DNA of 23,219 nt from a virus. Every line of letters starts with the position of its first letter. Position 1 is the stretch's first letter. The stretch lies in the IMG/VR virus record IMGVR_UViG_3300028287_000860, positions 1 through 23,219 of that record, one strand, 5' to 3'. The position numbers and the translations under genes were made by a program. The notes below the pieces were generated by a model. The model saw only the letters and a program-made list of their open reading frames with translations, ran no database searches and was not told the DNA's origin. Of this stretch, positions 21,301 through 23,219 are shown piece by piece.

Positions 21301-21475
21301 TGAAGTGATAGAAGTTGGAGGTGGTCAAGTTGTTTACACAAGTACTGATCAGGCAGGAAACTTCAGAATTGGTGATGGTTTGGTTGCAAATCAACTAACA
21401 GGAACTATCTCTGGTAGATCTTTCGATCAGAGTATCATAAATAAAGTAAATCCCCTAATTATCGCACTAGGATAA
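18392..21475 (+). CDS. Large virion structural protein (tail fibre/baseplate-associated), 1027 aa
   Basis: The N-terminus MATPIRIRRSAVPAKKPLNN with LLFAELGLNTFDGRVFLK is the cyanophage tail-protein opening (I.I.RS.VP...P....L..GELALN..DG..Y.K). A pectin-lyase-like beta-helix stretch follows (GLNEIDSKATIKGAAAISLP and GDTIKVYPGIYVEDNPIIL). Three related repeat units (about 297-384, 465-553 and 560-650) each contain FSCDSGAG/FTCPGG, FPSGK and HTYVSGG or similar. GSGYAKPPRVTI and a TDQAGNFRIGDG ending are typical of phage fibre proteins. A late promoter lies upstream. It has no signal peptide. It is likely part of the tail tip or fibre; the exact place is not known. Confidence 0.85.
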   Translation: MATPIRIRRSAVPAKKPLNNDLLFAELGLNTFDGRVFLKQDQGKLGISTRVIEVGAGSVLGKTIFVTATGNDENSGLNEIDSKATIKGAAAISLPGDTIKVYPGIYVEDNPIILDRSVSLEGTELRNCIVTPKNVDRDLFYVNNSVHVTDMSFRLDDGRDMTDGAAVLSFEPLVGVTSDRFFDAARMIRYNLDYIANETVGYITSTDYKNPAISIDSTNCADDIKDVYRAICHDITRGGNSKCIDAGKKYFDINGNLDHIVGFGSTTIDAFNYSRQIARAVINNATWGATGAGSTTNVTGAQYGKTTGILTVTSVSHGLLKDDPVKLVGLAFTCPGGSGITTTIFPDGKYGSIFPVKNVVGVNTFEVVVGISTIDHSYDTGGTVEKHQNHQSEFLQLRDLSIQPDPFTGFNNAIPSCSNVISAVYTCVGIVTNIIQNGIDGNPSTTGLTTNYPGNGGSGFTGTIGVTSALYNERTGNLYLEAPGISVVKGDRFEIRDLIFSCDSGAGVGTTTQFFPSGKYGNEFYVDRVNADESFVVNVGTSTLPHTYVSGGFIVDRSVAITTASYDNVSGIITFTSPGANLKVNEFITLRNLLFSCDSGAGIGTTTQEFPSGKNGYDFKVLTGVGNTFSVNVGTSTLPHTYVSSGIVRPPYSPGVGPITQGPYVRNCTNFIPKSIGMRINGFDAEPADQEDIGVTGSMSVDSFTQFNQGGIGVSITNGAYAQLVSIFTICDEIAIYTNSGGQCDLTNSNASFGTFGLYSEGVGDETSKSIYRYTGIANTESLIDNDILVVSGLGQQRPYDGQALYFGELFYFVKGIKVTNPGSGYAKPPRVTIDSPSGPQGATAEGSPNINSSGQVASVDIIADGSQYRLTDNPQVVFDAPPGVGVTATGELELFPIYYSIESATKPSVGISTIVLNQRLNNTIGAGTTIFFSRVSLQITSSHSFEWVGSGNTINPAKPALGGVVIPENEVIEVGGGQVVYTSTDQAGNFRIGDGLVANQLTGTISGRSFDQSIINKVNPLIIALG
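19282..20334 (+). repeat. Three diverged internal repeats of the virion gene
   Basis: Units begin near 19282, 19785 and 20069. Units 2 and 3 share long near-exact DNA, such as CTCTTGTGACTCTGGAGCAG and GGAACATCAACTCTTCCACA; unit 1 is more diverged. They suggest recent duplication of units 2 and 3. Confidence 0.75.
21436..21443 (+). promoter_or_regulatory. T4-late-like motif CATAAATA
   Basis: One mismatch from TATAAATA, 37 bases before ATG 21481, matching the spacing seen upstream of the large virion gene. Confidence 0.5.
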
Positions 21476-21480
21476 AAAAA

Positions 21481-21825
21481 ATGGCAGCAGTAGCACTTAA
21501 TACTTTTAAGACTATACGATACAATCTTACGAACTCTACTGTTGGAATTTATACTGCTCCAATTGGAGTTGCTAGTATTATTGTTTCGGCACAGATTGCA
21601 AATGTATCTACCGGAAATACCACTTATCTTGCAACATTTTCTCATTTTAGAACAGAGGGTGGACAATTTGACCTGATAAAAAATGGGGGCATTCCTGCAA
21701 GGGATGCTTTGAGTCCTCTTACGGGTCGTTTAGTTTTAGAAACTGATGATGAAATTCGAGTGAGTTCAAATGAGAACGGTGTTCTCCAGATTACTATGAG
21801 TGTATTAGAAACAGCAAAGGGTTGA
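21481..21825 (+). CDS. Conserved cyanophage structural-type protein, 114 aa
   Basis: The sequence begins MAAVALNTFKTIRYNLTNST and continues with beta-rich segments (GIYTAPIGVASIIVSAQIANVS, TYLATFSHFR, GGQFDLIKNGGIPARDAL, LVLETDDEIRVSSN, VLQITMSVLET). It looks like a small beta-sandwich. I recall similar proteins in tail/virion clusters of cyanomyoviruses but do not know the role. It begins five bases after the big virion gene and is followed directly by the fibre-like gene. Confidence 0.75.
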   Translation: MAAVALNTFKTIRYNLTNSTVGIYTAPIGVASIIVSAQIANVSTGNTTYLATFSHFRTEGGQFDLIKNGGIPARDALSPLTGRLVLETDDEIRVSSNENGVLQITMSVLETAKG

Positions 21826-21833
21826 TTTAAAAA

Positions 21834-23219
21834 ATGCAATACATATCAGGAAGAAGAATTAGTCAGGATTTTGGTATTCCTGATTTTACTACAAATGACA
21901 CGGTAGTCAATGTAGACGGAAGAATTGCTGTAGGTATCGGGGAGAGTGCAACAGCTAATATTGATACTAATAGTATTAGAATTAGGGAGGATATTCTAGA
22001 TTTTGACGGATTTAGTGGTGAATTTGGATATTTTCTTTCGAAAGATGCTGATGGATTGAAATGGGTAGCTGTTACTCCTATTCAATCTAATTCAATTTTT
22101 ATTTCAGAAAATAGTGATTTTGTAGGTGTTAGTTCTTTTACAGGATTTAATATTATAAGTGATCAACTCCTTGGAATTTCTACAAATCCTGATAACAGCA
22201 CCATTGCTGATATAAGAATTGATCCTAGATGGTTTAGAGATAGAACTCCTGGTGGTGGAGGAGGAATTTATACTACAGGAACAGTTGGTATTGGTCTCAC
22301 ACAACCTAGACTTGGACCTGTTGGAATTCTTACTGAGGTAAAATTAGATGTTCTTGGAGATGCGATATTTTCTGGTGTTGTAAGTGCAAGATCTTTTGTT
22401 GGTGAGTTTGATATTGATACACAAAATCTTAATGTATCAGGTCTTGCAACATTTAAGGGAGAAGATGATAATACACTTGGTGATCCCGATACTGGTGCAG
22501 TACAAATTGATGGTGGAGTTGGGATTAATAAGAATGTAAGTATTGGTGCGAGTCTTTTTGTTAATACTTTAGTTGGTATTGGAACTTCTACTAATCTTGA
22601 TGACAATGCACTTACTATAAATGGTGGTAATGTAGATATTCTTGGTGATAATAATACTGTAAAAATTGGCACTGCAGTTACGATTGGTAATGGTATTGTA
22701 AGTGCAACTACAGGAGATTTTACAAATCTTGAATTGGATAATCTAGATGTATCAGGTATTGCAACAATCAATTCTGGTATTATTACAAATTTAAAGGTAA
22801 CTGGATTTTCTACATTTGGAAATACTGCAAGATTTGATGGTGCAGTTAATATATTTGATAACTTATTTGTTTCTGGTAATATTTCTGTCGGTGGAACAGG
22901 AGTTACATTAGATACTGAAACTATTCGTATTGAGGGTCAAGAATTATTAATTGGATTCACTACAACAATTACTCCGAATGATGATACTGCAAATGCTGCT
23001 GGTATTGCGGTTGCTTCAACTGAAGGATATTTTCTTGCAGATTTACAAGTCCCTGGAATTAATACTACACCTAATACTTATAAGCAATTTAAGTGGTTTA
23101 AGAATGAAACATTTTCTGGACAAGGTACTGATGCATTTATAAGTAATCAACCAATAAGTATTGGAAATACTCAAATTGAAAATGGAGTTGTATTTTCTGC
23201 TGGTAATTTAAATGTAAAA
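21834..23219 (+). CDS. Tail-fibre-like protein (3' partial, at least 462 aa)
   Basis: The ATG at 21834 opens 462 codons without a stop up to the right edge. The start MQYISGRRISQDFGIPDFTT is followed by a long repetitive beta region with phrases such as VGIGLTQPRLGP, LDVLGDAIFSGVVSARSF, LNVSGLATFKG, GIGTSTNLDD and LDVSGIATINSG. These V-S-G/T-F strands are typical of fibre proteins and of the 'collagen-like/trimeric' phage stems. Gly-rich GGGGGI occurs once. The end and any receptor-binding tip lie outside the window. It is probably an adhesin or fibre. Confidence 0.8.
   Translation, partial: MQYISGRRISQDFGIPDFTTNDTVVNVDGRIAVGIGESATANIDTNSIRIREDILDFDGFSGEFGYFLSKDADGLKWVAVTPIQSNSIFISENSDFVGVSSFTGFNIISDQLLGISTNPDNSTIADIRIDPRWFRDRTPGGGGGIYTTGTVGIGLTQPRLGPVGILTEVKLDVLGDAIFSGVVSARSFVGEFDIDTQNLNVSGLATFKGEDDNTLGDPDTGAVQIDGGVGINKNVSIGASLFVNTLVGIGTSTNLDDNALTINGGNVDILGDNNTVKIGTAVTIGNGIVSATTGDFTNLELDNLDVSGIATINSGIITNLKVTGFSTFGNTARFDGAVNIFDNLFVSGNISVGGTGVTLDTETIRIEGQELLIGFTTTITPNDDTANAAGIAVASTEGYFLADLQVPGINTTPNTYKQFKWFKNETFSGQGTDAFISNQPISIGNTQIENGVVFSAGNLNVK

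Noticed and set aside
22268-22771. 167-codon minus-strand open frame
   Set aside because: It is the antisense of the repetitive fibre gene, rich in Pro, Ser, Thr and Val as expected from reversed GGT/GTT-type codons. No start signal or recognisable domain.
1-23219. Prophage attachment sites or integrase
   Set aside because: No integrase, recombinase or tRNA-derived repeat is visible; gene content fits a lytic T4-like phage.

Overview
The window is part of the genome of a T4-like cyanophage (cyanomyovirus) that infects marine picocyanobacteria. The evidence is a dense set of plus-strand genes with 1-4 nt stop/start overlaps, AT-rich sequence, uninterrupted phage copies of photosystem II core genes (psbA and psbD), other host-derived metabolic genes (two hli, ferredoxin, plastocyanin, transaldolase talC, purC, purM), T4-late-like promoter motifs and long tail-fibre-like genes. 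I found no convincing minus-strand gene, tRNA or CRISPR array.

Layout. (1) 1-6059: a translationally coupled glycan cassette with a methyltransferase cut by the left edge, an alpha-1,2-fucosyltransferase-like GT11, a probable GT-B enzyme, three GT-A-like enzymes (one Fringe-like), a GalE-like NAD-dependent epimerase and a GT25 enzyme. (2) 6060-7470: hli, a 28-residue membrane micro-ORF, ferredoxin, two small unknown proteins, a 35-residue hli and a 41-residue membrane protein, ended by a hairpin terminator. (3) 7470-9045: a small basic ORF, tandem promoters, a structured leader, psbA and its terminator. (4) 9046-9837: an endonuclease VII-type HNH gene plus a small ORF, closed by a near-exact second copy of the psbA terminator. 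(5) 9838-11422: a small gene, a secreted Asn/Gln-repeat protein and a small membrane protein, separated by near-identical terminators. (6) 11448-13769: petE-talC-micro-ORF, then psbD with three competing hairpins after it. (7) 13770-17944: purC, a receiver-like (cREC) protein, a MjaI-type restriction endonuclease coupled to an N4/N6 beta-class DNA methyltransferase, a small unknown, purM and another unknown. (8) 17941-23219: a second HNH protein, a micro-ORF, a 1027-residue virion protein with internal repeats, a 114-residue protein and a fibre-like gene that runs off the right edge.

How the genes work together. The photosynthesis genes (D1, D2, Hli, ferredoxin, plastocyanin) would keep light-driven electron flow going in the infected cell, talC would steer carbon into the pentose phosphate pathway, and purC/purM would support nucleotide supply. 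Most metabolic genes sit in small cassettes with their own sigma70-type promoter (TTGACA-17-TATAAT type) and hairpin terminator. CTAAATA/TATAAATA late-like motifs precede psbA, psbD, the endonuclease and the virion genes.

The features most worth a second look are the phage-borne restriction-modification pair, the terminator-duplicating endonuclease cassette beside psbA, the promoters that appear to start inside terminator hairpins, the alternative hairpins around psbA and psbD, the secreted Asn/Gln-repeat protein, and the glycosyltransferase cassette. Functions are assigned from motifs read by eye; no database search was run.
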